Assembly: GCF_004745645.1 (NCBI RefSeq)
Contig: NZ_SRMB01000001.1
Location: forward strand, 248,001-312,000
Reading direction: 5' to 3'
Origin: Hymenobacter metallicola
Lineage (GTDB): Bacteria; Bacteroidota; Bacteroidia; Cytophagales; Hymenobacteraceae
DNA: 64,000 bases
The translations under genes and the position numbers were made by a program. This document shows, piece after piece, positions 43,987 through 53,337 of this stretch; position 1 is the stretch's first letter, and each line of letters opens with the position of its first letter. The notes beneath the pieces were generated by a model, which was not told the DNA's origin, ran no database searches, and saw only the letters and a list, made by a program, of their open reading frames with translations.

Positions 43987-44044
43987 AGGAAAAAGAACAA
44001 CAATTTGATTGAAGCCTTCCATCATTCGGAAGGCTTTTTTTTTT
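43941..44044 (+). promoter_or_regulatory. Transcription attenuator with alternative hairpins upstream of asnA
   Basis: Three structures are visible. (1) CTCGAA 43941-43946 with TTCGAG 43957-43962. (2) Antiterminator: GGAAGGCT 43966-43973 with AGCCTTCC 44013-44020, enclosing GTTGTTC 43974-43980 with GAACAAC 43995-44001. (3) Terminator: AAGCCTTCC 44012-44020 with GGAAGGCTT 44028-44036. Structures 2 and 3 share 44013-44020 and exclude each other. A ribosome stalled on the Asn codons leaves GGAAGGCT free, so 2 forms and asnA is read. A ribosome reaching the stop at 43984 covers it, so 3 forms and transcription ends. Confidence 0.85.
44012..44044 (+). terminator. Attenuator terminator upstream of asnA
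   Basis: A 9-bp stem (44012-44020 / 44028-44036) with a 7-base loop is followed by a run of ten T (44035-44044). It is a strong intrinsic terminator lying after the leader peptide and 125 bp before asnA, with no full-length gene directly upstream for it to serve. Confidence 0.92.
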
Positions 44045-44168
44045 GCCTTTGCTGCCCGAACGGGCCTTTCTCGAAAATAAAAAACTGCCTGTAAGGCGGC
44101 TGGCTGCTTATTGCCTTTTGCGTCCTAAAACTGCCATTTTCTACTTCACTTCATAACCCTTTTTACGT

Positions 44169-45206
44169 ATGGAAACTGCCATCGCCACTGCCCGCACCCT
44201 CACCCCGGCCGAACTGCTCAAAACCGAGGAAGCCATCAGCTTTGTCAAAGACTCTTTTGCCCGGGAATTGAGCCGCCAGCTGAACCTGGTAAAAGTATCG
44301 TCGCCGATTGCCGTGCTCGACGGTACCGGTATCAACGATGATCTGAACGGCATTGAGCGCCCCGTGCATTTTCCCATCAAGGCTCTGGATGAGCGGCGGG
44401 CGGTAGTAGTACACTCCCTGGCCAAGTGGAAGCGTCTGCGCCTGCAGGAGCTGGGCATCGAGCAAGGCAAAGGTCTGCTGACCGACATGCGCGCCCTGCG
44501 GCCCGATGAAGAGTACAGTCCGATTCACTCTATCTACGTGGACCAGTGGGACTGGGAAAAGCACATCAGCCCCGAGCAGCGAACTATTCCTTACCTCCAA
44601 GCTACTGTTGAAAAAATCTACGGAGCACTGAAAGCTGTGGAGCAGCAAGTAGCCGAGCAATACCCTGAGATTGAGCCGGTACTGCCCGAGGTCATTACGT
44701 TTCTCTACGCCGAAGAGCTGCTACAGCGCTACCCTGACCTGACGCCCAAGCAGCGGGAGCACGAGGCCGCCAAGCAGTACGGTGCTATTTTCCTGATGGG
44801 CATTGGCGGAGAGCTGAGCCACGGCGAAATCCACGATGGCCGCGCCCCCGACTACGACGACTGGAGCACCCAGAACGAAGCCGGCCACTACGGTCTGAAC
44901 GGCGACATCGTGCTCTGGCACCCCGTACTGGAAACTGCGTTTGAAGTGTCGTCCATGGGTATTCGGGTAGATAAAACGGCCCTGACGCGGCAGCTGGAGC
45001 TGCGTGGCTGCCCCGAGCGTAAAGACCTGCACTTCCACAGCCTGCTGCTTGCCGACAGCCTGCCCCAAAGCATAGGCGGTGGTATTGGCCAGTCGCGGGT
45101 GTGCATGTTTATGCTGCGCAAAGCCCATATCGGCGAAGTGCAAGTCAGCATTTGGCCCGAGGCGGTCCGCCAGGAATTAGCGGCTAGCGGAATAGAGCTG
45201 CTCTAA
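44169..45206 (+). CDS. asnA: Aspartate-ammonia ligase (asparagine synthetase A)
   Basis: 345 residues. AsnA makes asparagine from aspartate, ammonia and ATP (giving AMP and PPi) and has a class II aminoacyl-tRNA-synthetase-like fold. Family motifs: ISFVKDSFAREL, VVHSLAKWKR, MRALRPDE, SIYVDQWDWEK, FLMGIGGELSHGEIHDGRAPDYDDW (quoted here in outline only by its parts GIGG and DYDDWS), LNGDIVLWHP, SSMGIRVD and GGGIGQSR near the C-terminus, all as in E. coli AsnA (330 residues). It is preceded by an Asn-sensing attenuator and ended by its own terminator, so it is a single-gene unit. Confidence 0.97.
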   Translation: METAIATARTLTPAELLKTEEAISFVKDSFARELSRQLNLVKVSSPIAVLDGTGINDDLNGIERPVHFPIKALDERRAVVVHSLAKWKRLRLQELGIEQGKGLLTDMRALRPDEEYSPIHSIYVDQWDWEKHISPEQRTIPYLQATVEKIYGALKAVEQQVAEQYPEIEPVLPEVITFLYAEELLQRYPDLTPKQREHEAAKQYGAIFLMGIGGELSHGEIHDGRAPDYDDWSTQNEAGHYGLNGDIVLWHPVLETAFEVSSMGIRVDKTALTRQLELRGCPERKDLHFHSLLLADSLPQSIGGGIGQSRVCMFMLRKAHIGEVQVSIWPEAVRQELAASGIELL

Positions 45207-45220
45207 TAAAAAATCCCTAA

Positions 45221-45263
45221 AACAAGAATAGCCATGTATATTATTTACACGGCTATTCTTGTT
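45221..45263 (+). terminator. Terminator of asnA
   Basis: Arms 45221-45233 and 45251-45263 form a 13-bp stem with a 17-base loop; the second arm itself ends CTTGTT. It lies between asnA (+) and the convergent xylanase gene (-). Confidence 0.7.
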
Positions 45264-45348
45264 ACTAATTGATATGTAGTTTAAGTAGTGATAATGCGCT
45301 TCGTGTCTTTAAAAAGTAATCAAACTTTAGACGGGTTTCGGGTCGTTG

Positions 45349-47193
45349 TTATTTAATCATCAGCTTCTTTGAAGCCACTGTCTTGCCGTCTAGCAGCTGT
45401 ACTACATAGATGCCGGGCCGTAAATTTAACTTCATGTCAACGGCAATTTGATTGTGCAGAGTTGCTTCCTGCACTACTTGGCCCCGAATATCTAGTACGC
45501 GAATCGTGTTGATGTGCGCAATGCCTTTTAACGTAAATGAGCCGTTGGTAACCGGGTTCGGGAACAGACTAATGGCTGCGTTATCGGCCTTGGTCGTGCC
45601 CAGCGTCGTGGACTTTACGTAGTTCTTGAGCCACACCAAAGCGGCCCGCTCCGTGTTGTCTTCGTTGACCAGTTGAGCGCCCTGGGCGGTGCGCCAGTGA
45701 CCGGGGCGGTAGCCCCACATGGTAACGCCTTTAATAGCCGGATGTTCCCAGAACACGGGAAACACGCGCTGGTACTCAGCCAGCTGCACTTGGTCGTCAA
45801 GCTGGTTCTGGGCATTTACGCCGTCGATGTCCAGCTCAGTAATATAAAGCGGCAGGCCGGCTGAGGCCAGCGTATTCAGGTTAGCCGTTAGCGACGCGGC
45901 GGGCGTGTTGCGGGTCGAGAAGGCATGGCCCTGGATGCCGACCACGTCAATCAGGTTGCGGGCCTTAAGCAGGTTAACGATGCCCAGGTACTGCTGGGCG
46001 CTGGTAGCCGTGTTTTCGACGCTGTAGTCGTTTAGCATCAGCTTGGTAGTCGGGAAGTACTGCCGGGCCAGCTGAAAGGAGGTAATTATCCAGTCCCAAC
46101 CCGTAGTGCCGTTGCCGCCCAGGGCGTTGAGGTAGTTGCCGCCGCCGCTGTTGGGTCCCGGGGGCTGGTGCAGGGGCTCGTTCACTACTTCCAGAAAGTC
46201 GATGGCGGGGTAGCGCTGGGCCACGGCGGCATACCACTGGTTGATTTCGGCCAGCTGCTCGGCGGCGGGCAGCGTGGCAATCCAGGTGGGCTGCTGGCTG
46301 CCCCAGATCAGCACGTGCATGCGGAAGGGGTAGCCGTTGTCCTTGGCCAGCTTGTAGGCCGCGTCCAGCTCGGTCCAGTTCATCACGTCGCGGGTGGCTT
46401 CCACGCTGCCCCACTTACCCGCGTTTTCGGGTACTACCTGGTTCCAATAAGCCGTGAAATTAGCTAGTTGCGGGGTGCTGTGTACGCCACCCAGAAACTT
46501 GGGCTTGCCCGTCGCCATCGGCGGCCCCACCGGCGTGAAGGGTGGGGGCGGGGGATTGACCGAGCCCTGCTGGCCGTTGTCGAGGTTGGTAACGGTGAAG
46601 TACAGGCCCGTAGTACCAAAGACAACCTTGTCGATGTCGAACCCGTCTTCCCGGGCTCCAAGCTGGAAGGTCTGCGTCAGGTTGCCGGCCGTGATGGTAA
46701 AGGAAATCGGTGTTTCGGCGCCGCCAATCTTGGACATGTTTACCCACTTCCAGACATTGCTCTGGGCCGAGCCGGCGCCATCGACCACCTGAGAGCCAAT
46801 TGTATAGCCCACGCCGGCTACCTGATTGATGGTAATCCAGTCGTTGTCGTTGGCCGGCGACTTAGTACCGAATCCATTGCCGTAGTAGAAACTGTCGTCG
46901 TTGGCCGCGCCAGCGCCTACCCGCACGCGGGCGTACAGGTCGTAGGTGCCGGGACCCGGAAAAGTGACGGTGTAGGTGGCCACGCGGGCCGCGGTACCCG
47001 GGTTCTGGGCCGCAATAGTAGCGGTGGGAACAACCGATATGTACTGCACGCTGTTCTGGGTAGCCGTAGTCCAGTCGGCCCCGAGTGTGCCCGACTCGGC
47101 TTGCTGAAGTACCGGGGCATTTTGGGCCTGCACCGTGGCCAGGCTGGCCCATAGTAAGACTACGGACAAGTAAGAGGGTCGATTTTTACGCAT
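45349..47193 (-). CDS. T9SS-secreted GH10 endo-1,4-beta-xylanase with N-terminal carbohydrate-binding domain
   Basis: 614 residues from the ATG encoding MRKNRPSYLS; signal peptide cleavage near TVQAQ (residue ~24). Residues about 30-190 form a beta-sandwich of the CBM/malectin type (YDLYARVRVG, DGFDIDKVVFG). The GH10 domain spans about 215-510, with the acid/base Glu in FLEVVNEP and the nucleophile Glu in LYITELDID, plus WNQVVPENAGKW near its start. The tail LFPNPVTNGSF ... KKLMIK is a type A T9SS sorting signal. It should cut xylan outside the cell. Confidence 0.93.
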   Translation of the reverse strand: MRKNRPSYLSVVLLWASLATVQAQNAPVLQQAESGTLGADWTTATQNSVQYISVVPTATIAAQNPGTAARVATYTVTFPGPGTYDLYARVRVGAGAANDDSFYYGNGFGTKSPANDNDWITINQVAGVGYTIGSQVVDGAGSAQSNVWKWVNMSKIGGAETPISFTITAGNLTQTFQLGAREDGFDIDKVVFGTTGLYFTVTNLDNGQQGSVNPPPPPFTPVGPPMATGKPKFLGGVHSTPQLANFTAYWNQVVPENAGKWGSVEATRDVMNWTELDAAYKLAKDNGYPFRMHVLIWGSQQPTWIATLPAAEQLAEINQWYAAVAQRYPAIDFLEVVNEPLHQPPGPNSGGGNYLNALGGNGTTGWDWIITSFQLARQYFPTTKLMLNDYSVENTATSAQQYLGIVNLLKARNLIDVVGIQGHAFSTRNTPAASLTANLNTLASAGLPLYITELDIDGVNAQNQLDDQVQLAEYQRVFPVFWEHPAIKGVTMWGYRPGHWRTAQGAQLVNEDNTERAALVWLKNYVKSTTLGTTKADNAAISLFPNPVTNGSFTLKGIAHINTIRVLDIRGQVVQEATLHNQIAVDMKLNLRPGIYVVQLLDGKTVASKKLMIK

Positions 47194-47330
47194 GTGGGAA
47201 GAAGGGAAGGTTAGAAAATGGGATTGGCGAGAGAATAGCAAAAGTCATATTTGACCACTCTCCGATGCTAAAAATAGAAGCTTACACAGCTGAATTGATG
47301 TCTCGTAGAAGGCCCCGATAGCAGATAAAC

Positions 47331-47352
47331 TATGCAATCGATTATGCAATCG
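47331..47352. repeat. Direct repeat of TATGCAATCG upstream of the xylanase gene
   Basis: TATGCAATCG occurs at 47331-47340 and again at 47343-47352, 12 bp apart, roughly one helical turn. It is about 140 bp upstream of the xylanase start. The AATCGATT inside is palindromic with a CG centre, as in many LacI-type operators. A regulatory site is possible. Confidence 0.35.
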
Positions 47353-47460
47353 GTTTCGGTAGGTCAAGGCTGCGTGTAGGTGATAAAATAGTTGCTTAGC
47401 ACAGAAGTGAGTAAACACTTACCCGAGCGGCAACGCCCAAAAGGAGGAGGTGTTAATCAC

Positions 47461-47505
47461 AAAAAAGCCTGCTTACCCTCTCCCAAGTGGGAGGGTAAGC
47501 AGGCT
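47461..47505 (-). terminator. Terminator of the phospholipase C/S1-P1-like gene
   Basis: Arms 47466-47480 and 47491-47505 form a 15-bp stem; on the minus strand it is followed by T6 (A6 at 47461-47466). It lies 50 bp past the stop at 47557. The remaining gap to the xylanase start holds the direct repeat at 47331. Confidence 0.85.
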
Positions 47506-47556
47506 ACTGAGGGCGTAGCATACTACGCCAGGAACTCGGGAGTTCCGATCTAGAGC

Positions 47557-48570
47557 TTAGAACTCCATGAAGGAGGAAAAGTCGACCAGTTTGCCAGTTT
47601 GGAGCAGTTTGAGTTCTTCTTTTAAGTTGGCCTGGCTGCTCTTGGTTGTATACTCGGTGTCGAGCTTGGTTAGGTCGGGCTTGCCAGCATTCACCCAGGC
47701 CGTGTACCAGAAGTTGGCCGCCGCCTGCGCCGCGGTGCGCAGCTGCCGTTCCTCCATGCGTTTCAGGGCCTTGTGGAAGCCTTCGGTGTAAGCTGCCGTC
47801 CGCACACTGCTGTTAAACACATTCTTTTTTACCTGGCCCTGGGCGTCGGTTTCCAGCATGTTGGTCGTGCCCATTTCGGTTTGCAACTTTTTCTCAACGG
47901 CCAGCAGCGTATCGGCCGAGGCGTGACTTTGGGCAATGATACGCCAGGTTTCGGCCACCGGATCCTGAATCAGCTGGGGCTCTTTGAGCTTGAAGTTGTA
48001 GCTCTTGCCAAACTTCTCCACCATCTGCGACTCGTAGAACGCGTGGATGCCTTTCTGACCGGTCAGCTGGCCGTCGTGGTTCTGCGACGTGTGCAGAGGC
48101 TGAGTCGCGTCGCCAAGGTAATGACCCAGGTCGGCCGCAATGAAGAGAATATCTTCCTTCCGGCCGTTTTTCATGGCCTGGGTCAGCTTGCCCAGCATGT
48201 CCTGAATAAACCAGGGCAGGCGGCCGTTTTTGTCCAGGAAAGCCGGCTCGTACTTGGCGTAGGCCTCGGTCGAGGTCTGGGGCAGCTGGCTGATTTGGTC
48301 GCCGTAGTGTTCCAGATCGATAAAGTGGCGGGGGCCTTCGGCTTTGTCGCTGAGCGTGTACTTGCGCAGGTCGGGCACTACCGACTCCTGCACCATGAAG
48401 TCGACGTGGTTGTAGAAGAACGTGCGCATCGCTGGGGGCAGGGCCAGCACGGCGGCGCGGTTGATTCGCTCGTGGCCCCAGGTTCCCCAGGCAAAGAGGA
48501 TGGAGGGTGTTGTCAGAAACAGGGCCGTGACGGAAAGCCAGCGGCGGGCACGACGATAAAAGTGCTGCAT
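47557..48570 (-). CDS. Exported zinc-dependent phospholipase C / S1-P1 nuclease-fold protein
   Basis: 337 residues from the ATG encoding MQHFYRRARRW. A signal peptide ends near FA, leaving a mature N-terminal WGTWGHERINRAA, whose Trp and His bind zinc in this fold. Further zinc-ligand motifs are HFIDLEHYG, DLGHYLGDATQPLHTS and GIHAFYES. The family hydrolyses phosphodiester bonds in phospholipids or single-stranded nucleic acid. The C-terminal helical part (about 230-337) is longer than in P1 nuclease. Substrate preference cannot be told from motifs alone. Confidence 0.85.
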   Translation of the reverse strand: MQHFYRRARRWLSVTALFLTTPSILFAWGTWGHERINRAAVLALPPAMRTFFYNHVDFMVQESVVPDLRKYTLSDKAEGPRHFIDLEHYGDQISQLPQTSTEAYAKYEPAFLDKNGRLPWFIQDMLGKLTQAMKNGRKEDILFIAADLGHYLGDATQPLHTSQNHDGQLTGQKGIHAFYESQMVEKFGKSYNFKLKEPQLIQDPVAETWRIIAQSHASADTLLAVEKKLQTEMGTTNMLETDAQGQVKKNVFNSSVRTAAYTEGFHKALKRMEERQLRTAAQAAANFWYTAWVNAGKPDLTKLDTEYTTKSSQANLKEELKLLQTGKLVDFSSFMEF

Positions 48571-48760
48571 TGCGGTGAGATTGAGAACAGACAAGATGGC
48601 AAATGTCTGGGCTTTCAGGTCAGGAAAAAAGTGTAGGAAAGCGAAAAAATCCAGATGCGCCTTTCCTGCAACCAGGGTCCAATTTTGTGTAAGCAAGCTG
48701 CTATTCTGCAGGGCTTCACGTTTTCTTCCGCTTCGTGTCGAACCGGGTTATAGCGCCTGT

Positions 48761-50074
48761 TTATGCTAATGAATGACCATGAGCCAGCACCCGCTCGGCC
48801 GCGTCTTGACCACTGGCTAGGGCGGCTTCCACGGTGCCCATGGCCGGACCTTCGTACAAGCCTTCCCCGGCAAAAAACAGCGTGTTTTCCACGGGCTCAG
48901 TTAGCACAGCCCGGGCCGCCGCCGAGTCGACGGTGGCGTAGGCGTAGGCTCCGCGGGCCAGCGGGTCGGCGCCCCAGTTGGCAATGCGCCAGGCCCGGAG
49001 CTGGGCCCGCAGAAATTCGGGCGAGGTGGCAAAAATATACCCGAGCGACTCCAGGGCTTGGGTCAGTAAGGCCTCGTCGGGGGCGGAGCGGAGCTGGTCG
49101 GCGGCGGGGCCGGCCACCCAGCCCGTGAGCAGGGGGCGCGGGTCGGGGAGCTGGGTCCACCAGGTAGGCACGGCGGCGTCGGAAAACAGAAAGCTCAGCT
49201 CGGGCATGGGGTGGCCGACGGCGGGGTTTCCCTCCCAGAACGCCCCTTTGAATTCCAGCAGAATCTTGATGACCGGCCCAAACCCCAGCGCGCTGGCGGC
49301 CCGCCGGTGCCGGGGCAGCTCGGGAACAAAGGGCAGGTGCCCTGGCACGCCAGGCTCGGCCTGCAGCACGCCCAGCGGCACGGTCAGAATAGCCAGTGGA
49401 GCGGTGTAGGAGCGGTTTTGGTCGCAGTGAAGCTGCACCGAACCCCGCTGCCACCGGATTTGCTCAACCCGGGTTGAGAGCTGAATGAGGCCGCCGCCCG
49501 CTTCAACTTCGCGGGCCAGCCGGTCGAGTAGGGGGCCGTAGCCGCCCTGGGGCCGCGGCGAGTCTTCGGCGCTCCCGCCCGACCATTCCTCGCGCAGGGC
49601 AAAGGCGCTGGCCCGGCTGGCATCGGCCGCATCGTAGCCTTCGGCAAAGCGGGTGACCGTGTCGCGCAGGTCCCGGTACTCTTCGGCGGGAAAGTAGCGG
49701 GTGAGAAACTCAGCCAAGGGCAGGTCGTGGGGCAGGGCGTGCAGCTTTTCCAGCAGCAGGGGCATGTCGTCGAGAAAGGTGTCGGCGGTTTTGACCCGCC
49801 CTTGCTCTACTTCATAGGTAAGGCCGGCCGTATCGTGCAGGGGCGTGGCGGCGGCCTGCAGCAGTTCCTGGGTAAGCGCTACTTCGCCGTGCAAAAACTC
49901 GGCTCCGGCTTCAGTCGGGCCGGAAAAGCTGGCGTCGGAGAAAGTGTGCACCCGCCCGCCCGGGCGGTTGCGGGCTTCCAGCACCAGCACGCGCCGGCCG
50001 GCCCGGGTAAGGTGGCGGGCGGCCATCAGGCCGGCGGCCCCGGCGCCAATAATGAGAATATCAGGTTGAAACAT
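48761..50074 (-). CDS. FAD-dependent amine oxidase (monoamine oxidase family)
   Basis: 437 residues. N-terminal FAD motif ILIIGAGAAGLMAARHL then LEARNRPGGRVHT; C-terminal FAD motif LFFAGEGLYEGPAMGTVEAAL. Both are typical of flavin monoamine oxidases and polyamine oxidases. It oxidises an amine (or a related C-N or C-C bond) with oxygen. The protein has no signal peptide. It lies 20 bp after the AsmA-type gene on the same strand, but a functional link is not clear. Confidence 0.9.
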   Translation of the reverse strand: MFQPDILIIGAGAAGLMAARHLTRAGRRVLVLEARNRPGGRVHTFSDASFSGPTEAGAEFLHGEVALTQELLQAAATPLHDTAGLTYEVEQGRVKTADTFLDDMPLLLEKLHALPHDLPLAEFLTRYFPAEEYRDLRDTVTRFAEGYDAADASRASAFALREEWSGGSAEDSPRPQGGYGPLLDRLAREVEAGGGLIQLSTRVEQIRWQRGSVQLHCDQNRSYTAPLAILTVPLGVLQAEPGVPGHLPFVPELPRHRRAASALGFGPVIKILLEFKGAFWEGNPAVGHPMPELSFLFSDAAVPTWWTQLPDPRPLLTGWVAGPAADQLRSAPDEALLTQALESLGYIFATSPEFLRAQLRAWRIANWGADPLARGAYAYATVDSAAARAVLTEPVENTLFFAGEGLYEGPAMGTVEAALASGQDAAERVLAHGHSLA

Positions 50075-50094
50075 GCAAAGGGAAAAGAAAGAAC

Positions 50095-53000
50095 TCAGCG
50101 CAGCAGGTGCAGGGTAGTATCCAGGTCCTGGATGGTAAGAATGTCGCGCAGCTGCTGGCGGAGCGTGGCCTGCTGCTGGCGTTGCTCGGGGCCTTTAAAC
50201 AAGCGTACGGTGTAGCGGCTGCCCGCGGCAGGGCGCTGCAGATTGACGTAGGTGAGCTTGTGATTGGGCCGGCGCAGCGGCTCACTCTTCTTAATTCGCT
50301 CAATCCGCTTTTTGTTATCGCCAAACAGGGCTTGCATCGGGTTCAGGCCAATGTAGAGGTTGGCTTCCCCATCAAGCGAGTAGGTGCCGCTGACTTGCAG
50401 GTTGCTCAGGTTACTGTTCAGATTAAGGTTGGGAATCAGTACCTGGCCGCGGTTCAAAACAAACTCGCTGCTAAACGGCTCAAAGAACAGGTGGTTGGTG
50501 CGCTTTTCCCGCATGAATTTCAGGACTTGCGACAGGGCCTCGACATTCATCAGCTCCAGCCCGCGCATGGTAGCCCGCAGGTAGCCCACGGTCTGGTCGA
50601 GGCGGGGCAGGAAGGTCGAATCCAGGTCGGTGTGCAGGTCGGTAGTGCAGCGCATGGAGCCGCGGATGTTGCGGCGGTCGGGCACGGTGAGGCCAATGGA
50701 GGCGCCGGCCGAAAACAGGTCGGTAAGCTCTACATCCTGCAGGCGCATCTGCACGTGCAGCGGGTGGTGCTGGCGGTCCACGTTCAGCAGCATCTGGCCG
50801 CGCAGCTCGATCATGCCCTGAAAGGCCCGCAACGAGCATCTATCGACGCGGGCCACTCCGTCGCGCAGGTGGGAAACCAACTCGAAGCTGCGGCCCCGCA
50901 CCGCCCCGTAGTTTACCCGGTCGGCCTGCACGTGTACCACTGCCTGCAGCGTACCATTGGTAAGAATTGAGCCTTCCTTTTGTGGTCGTCGGGCCCGGCG
51001 CTCGGCCCGCCGGGCGGCGAGGCTGAGGGGCAAGGGCACCGATTTATCTTCCGGGTTCAAGCTGGCCAGCAATTGCAGCAGGCGTTGCACATCAAGCGTC
51101 GCGTAGTGCAGATTCAAATCAACATCAGCCGCCGTTAGCCGAATGCCCGCCAGCTGCACCACGGCCGAGGCATGGCCCGAGCCGCCGCGGGTGGTGGAAA
51201 AGTCCAGGGTAGGGAGGCGCAGTTCGGGGCCGGTTTTGGTGAGCTGCAGCCGGAGCTGCTCCAGGTTTTCACTGCCGTTGAGCTTCAGGGTGCCAATGGC
51301 ACAGGTCAGCTGCCCGTTGGCCGCCAGCAGCAGCTCCCGCAGGGCCGGGCTGCGGGGGGCGTTGGCCGCGCGCTGCGGGGGGCGGGAAAGGCGGGCTACC
51401 AAGCGCCGGTAGTTAATGGTGTCGAAGTGCACGCCCAGATTAAACCGAATAGGGGCAACCTGCTGCAAGGTATCGGTCGGCCACGATACTTGCCCCTGCA
51501 CATCGGCTCCCCACACGTGAGCGGCCAGCTGGCGCAGTACCACGCGCTGCCCGTCGTGCCGCACGGTGGCTGCCAGGTTCTCCATCGTGTCGGCCGCCAG
51601 CACGAGGCGGTGGCAGCGCAGGCCCACGTCGAGGTGCACTCCCTGCGGAATCAGGCTGCCCCCGAGCGTAGCTATGTGGGTGGAGGCGTTGGCGGCGCGG
51701 CGGCGGGCGGCCAGGCGCGAGGTAGCCACTGGTGGCCGTAGAAGCTCCCGGAGGCGCTGCACCCGCAGTTCATCCACCGCAAAATTCCCTTGGACGGCCA
51801 TACTCAGTTGCTGGCCCGTCACGTAATCGAACAGGTTGGTGGTGGTGGCCGAAGCCGTGAACCGCATCTGGTCGAGCACCCCCGAGGCCTGGGAAAGCGT
51901 CCAGATATTGTCGCGCAGACCAAGCCGCACGTTCAGCTCCGAAAAATCGGCGCGCCGCTCCAGTATCACAAAAGAGGCGTTTTGCAGAGTGACGGTGCCC
52001 CGTACCGACAGGCTTGGCTGGGGCTCGGCGGGCAGCTGACTCCCATCGTCGGTGGGCGGGAGCAGGCCGTGTAGGCGCACATCCAGCTCGGCGGTGCCGC
52101 GCCGGGCCTGCCACTGACCCGGGGCCAGCACGGCCGCCAACTGGGGCAGCTCAGTGCGCCCTTGCAGCCGCCCACTGATAAACGGCTTGGTAAAATCCCG
52201 CAGTGTGAGTACCACGTTCAGCCGGCCGGCCGAGGAGTAAAGGCGGCAGTGTTGCACCGCTAGTTGCGTAGTCGTCAGGTTGTGGGCCACGCCATTGTCG
52301 TAGGTCGCCTGCAGGTCCCAGTGGTCGATGCGGCGAATGTTGTCGGGCCAGCGCAAGCTAGCCCGCAACAAGTTGAAGGTAAGTATATTGCGTGGGCGGG
52401 TGGTGGGGCTGGTCAGGCCCGATATGGTATAGCGGATGCGGGCTTTGCTCGGGCTGGTGGCTCCCGCAAGGTAGGGCGTCAGGGACGGCGGCAGCGCCCC
52501 CTGCAGCACTTCCATGAGCGGTTGCTGCCCCTCAAACTGAAAATGGAGCTGGGTGCCGGGCTTGTTGGGCACCGTCACGTGGGTACCCCGAATACGGATG
52601 GTGTCGCCGTTGAGTGTGCCCCGGGTGTTGAACAACGTGCCCCGATGTTTTTTAAATTCCAGCTTGTAGTTGACCGAGGCCCATACCGGCTTCTTGCGAA
52701 AAAGCGTGCCCCGGCTGTTGCGCAGGTAGCTCAGCTCGCCGCGCAGGGTGCCGTGAGCCCGCAGCACGCCCCGGCGAATGGCCGCGACGAGGCGGCCCTG
52801 CTGCACCTGGGCGCCGAAGGCGCTGTGAGCAAAGTCGTTGCGGGTGCGCATACGGAAGTTGTGCACTACGAGAGAGTCCAGCTCTACATCCAGGGGCGGG
52901 CCGGCGCCGGTACTGGTGTGGCGGCGCTTGCCGTGCAGGCCCCAGCTGCGCCCCAGCGAATCGACCCGCTCCTGAAAATCCACGTTCCAGACTACAAGCC

Positions 53001-53337
53001 GAGTAATGCGCACCTGTTTGTGCAACAGGCTTTTCAGCTCCAGGCGCATGTCGGCCCGGCCGATGCTCAGCACCGGGTGCTGCTGCCGGAAGGAGGTGTC
53101 GGTCAGCTGAATGTGCTGGATGGAGGCCGTGACATGGGGAAAGTCGCGCCAGGGAGAAATACTCACTTCAAACGGCCCCAGCACCAGTTCCGAGTTGCGC
53201 GTGAGCTGTTCCCGCACCATGTTCTCCAGCTGTTGCCGACCCCAGCGGGTGCCCAGCAGCCAACCAGCCCCGCCCAGGGCAAGCAGCAGCAGGAGAAATC
53301 CGGCCAGCAGAAAACGCCGGAAAAGTAACAATTTCAT
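50095..53337 (-). CDS. AsmA-family protein
   Basis: 1080 residues from the ATG encoding MKLLLFRRFLL. One N-terminal membrane helix is followed by ~1050 periplasmic residues, rich in beta strands, with the AsmA N-terminal pattern PFEVSISPWRDFPHV and the AsmA_2-like C-terminal part NLNLNSNLSNLQVSGTYSLDGE near residue 1000. AsmA/TamB-like proteins are thought to form lipid-carrying bridges between the inner and outer membranes. Its precise cargo is unknown. It is probably transcribed with the amine oxidase gene, with a 20-bp gap. Confidence 0.85.
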   Translation of the reverse strand: MKLLLFRRFLLAGFLLLLLALGGAGWLLGTRWGRQQLENMVREQLTRNSELVLGPFEVSISPWRDFPHVTASIQHIQLTDTSFRQQHPVLSIGRADMRLELKSLLHKQVRITRLVVWNVDFQERVDSLGRSWGLHGKRRHTSTGAGPPLDVELDSLVVHNFRMRTRNDFAHSAFGAQVQQGRLVAAIRRGVLRAHGTLRGELSYLRNSRGTLFRKKPVWASVNYKLEFKKHRGTLFNTRGTLNGDTIRIRGTHVTVPNKPGTQLHFQFEGQQPLMEVLQGALPPSLTPYLAGATSPSKARIRYTISGLTSPTTRPRNILTFNLLRASLRWPDNIRRIDHWDLQATYDNGVAHNLTTTQLAVQHCRLYSSAGRLNVVLTLRDFTKPFISGRLQGRTELPQLAAVLAPGQWQARRGTAELDVRLHGLLPPTDDGSQLPAEPQPSLSVRGTVTLQNASFVILERRADFSELNVRLGLRDNIWTLSQASGVLDQMRFTASATTTNLFDYVTGQQLSMAVQGNFAVDELRVQRLRELLRPPVATSRLAARRRAANASTHIATLGGSLIPQGVHLDVGLRCHRLVLAADTMENLAATVRHDGQRVVLRQLAAHVWGADVQGQVSWPTDTLQQVAPIRFNLGVHFDTINYRRLVARLSRPPQRAANAPRSPALRELLLAANGQLTCAIGTLKLNGSENLEQLRLQLTKTGPELRLPTLDFSTTRGGSGHASAVVQLAGIRLTAADVDLNLHYATLDVQRLLQLLASLNPEDKSVPLPLSLAARRAERRARRPQKEGSILTNGTLQAVVHVQADRVNYGAVRGRSFELVSHLRDGVARVDRCSLRAFQGMIELRGQMLLNVDRQHHPLHVQMRLQDVELTDLFSAGASIGLTVPDRRNIRGSMRCTTDLHTDLDSTFLPRLDQTVGYLRATMRGLELMNVEALSQVLKFMREKRTNHLFFEPFSSEFVLNRGQVLIPNLNLNSNLSNLQVSGTYSLDGEANLYIGLNPMQALFGDNKKRIERIKKSEPLRRPNHKLTYVNLQRPAAGSRYTVRLFKGPEQRQQQATLRQQLRDILTIQDLDTTLHLLR

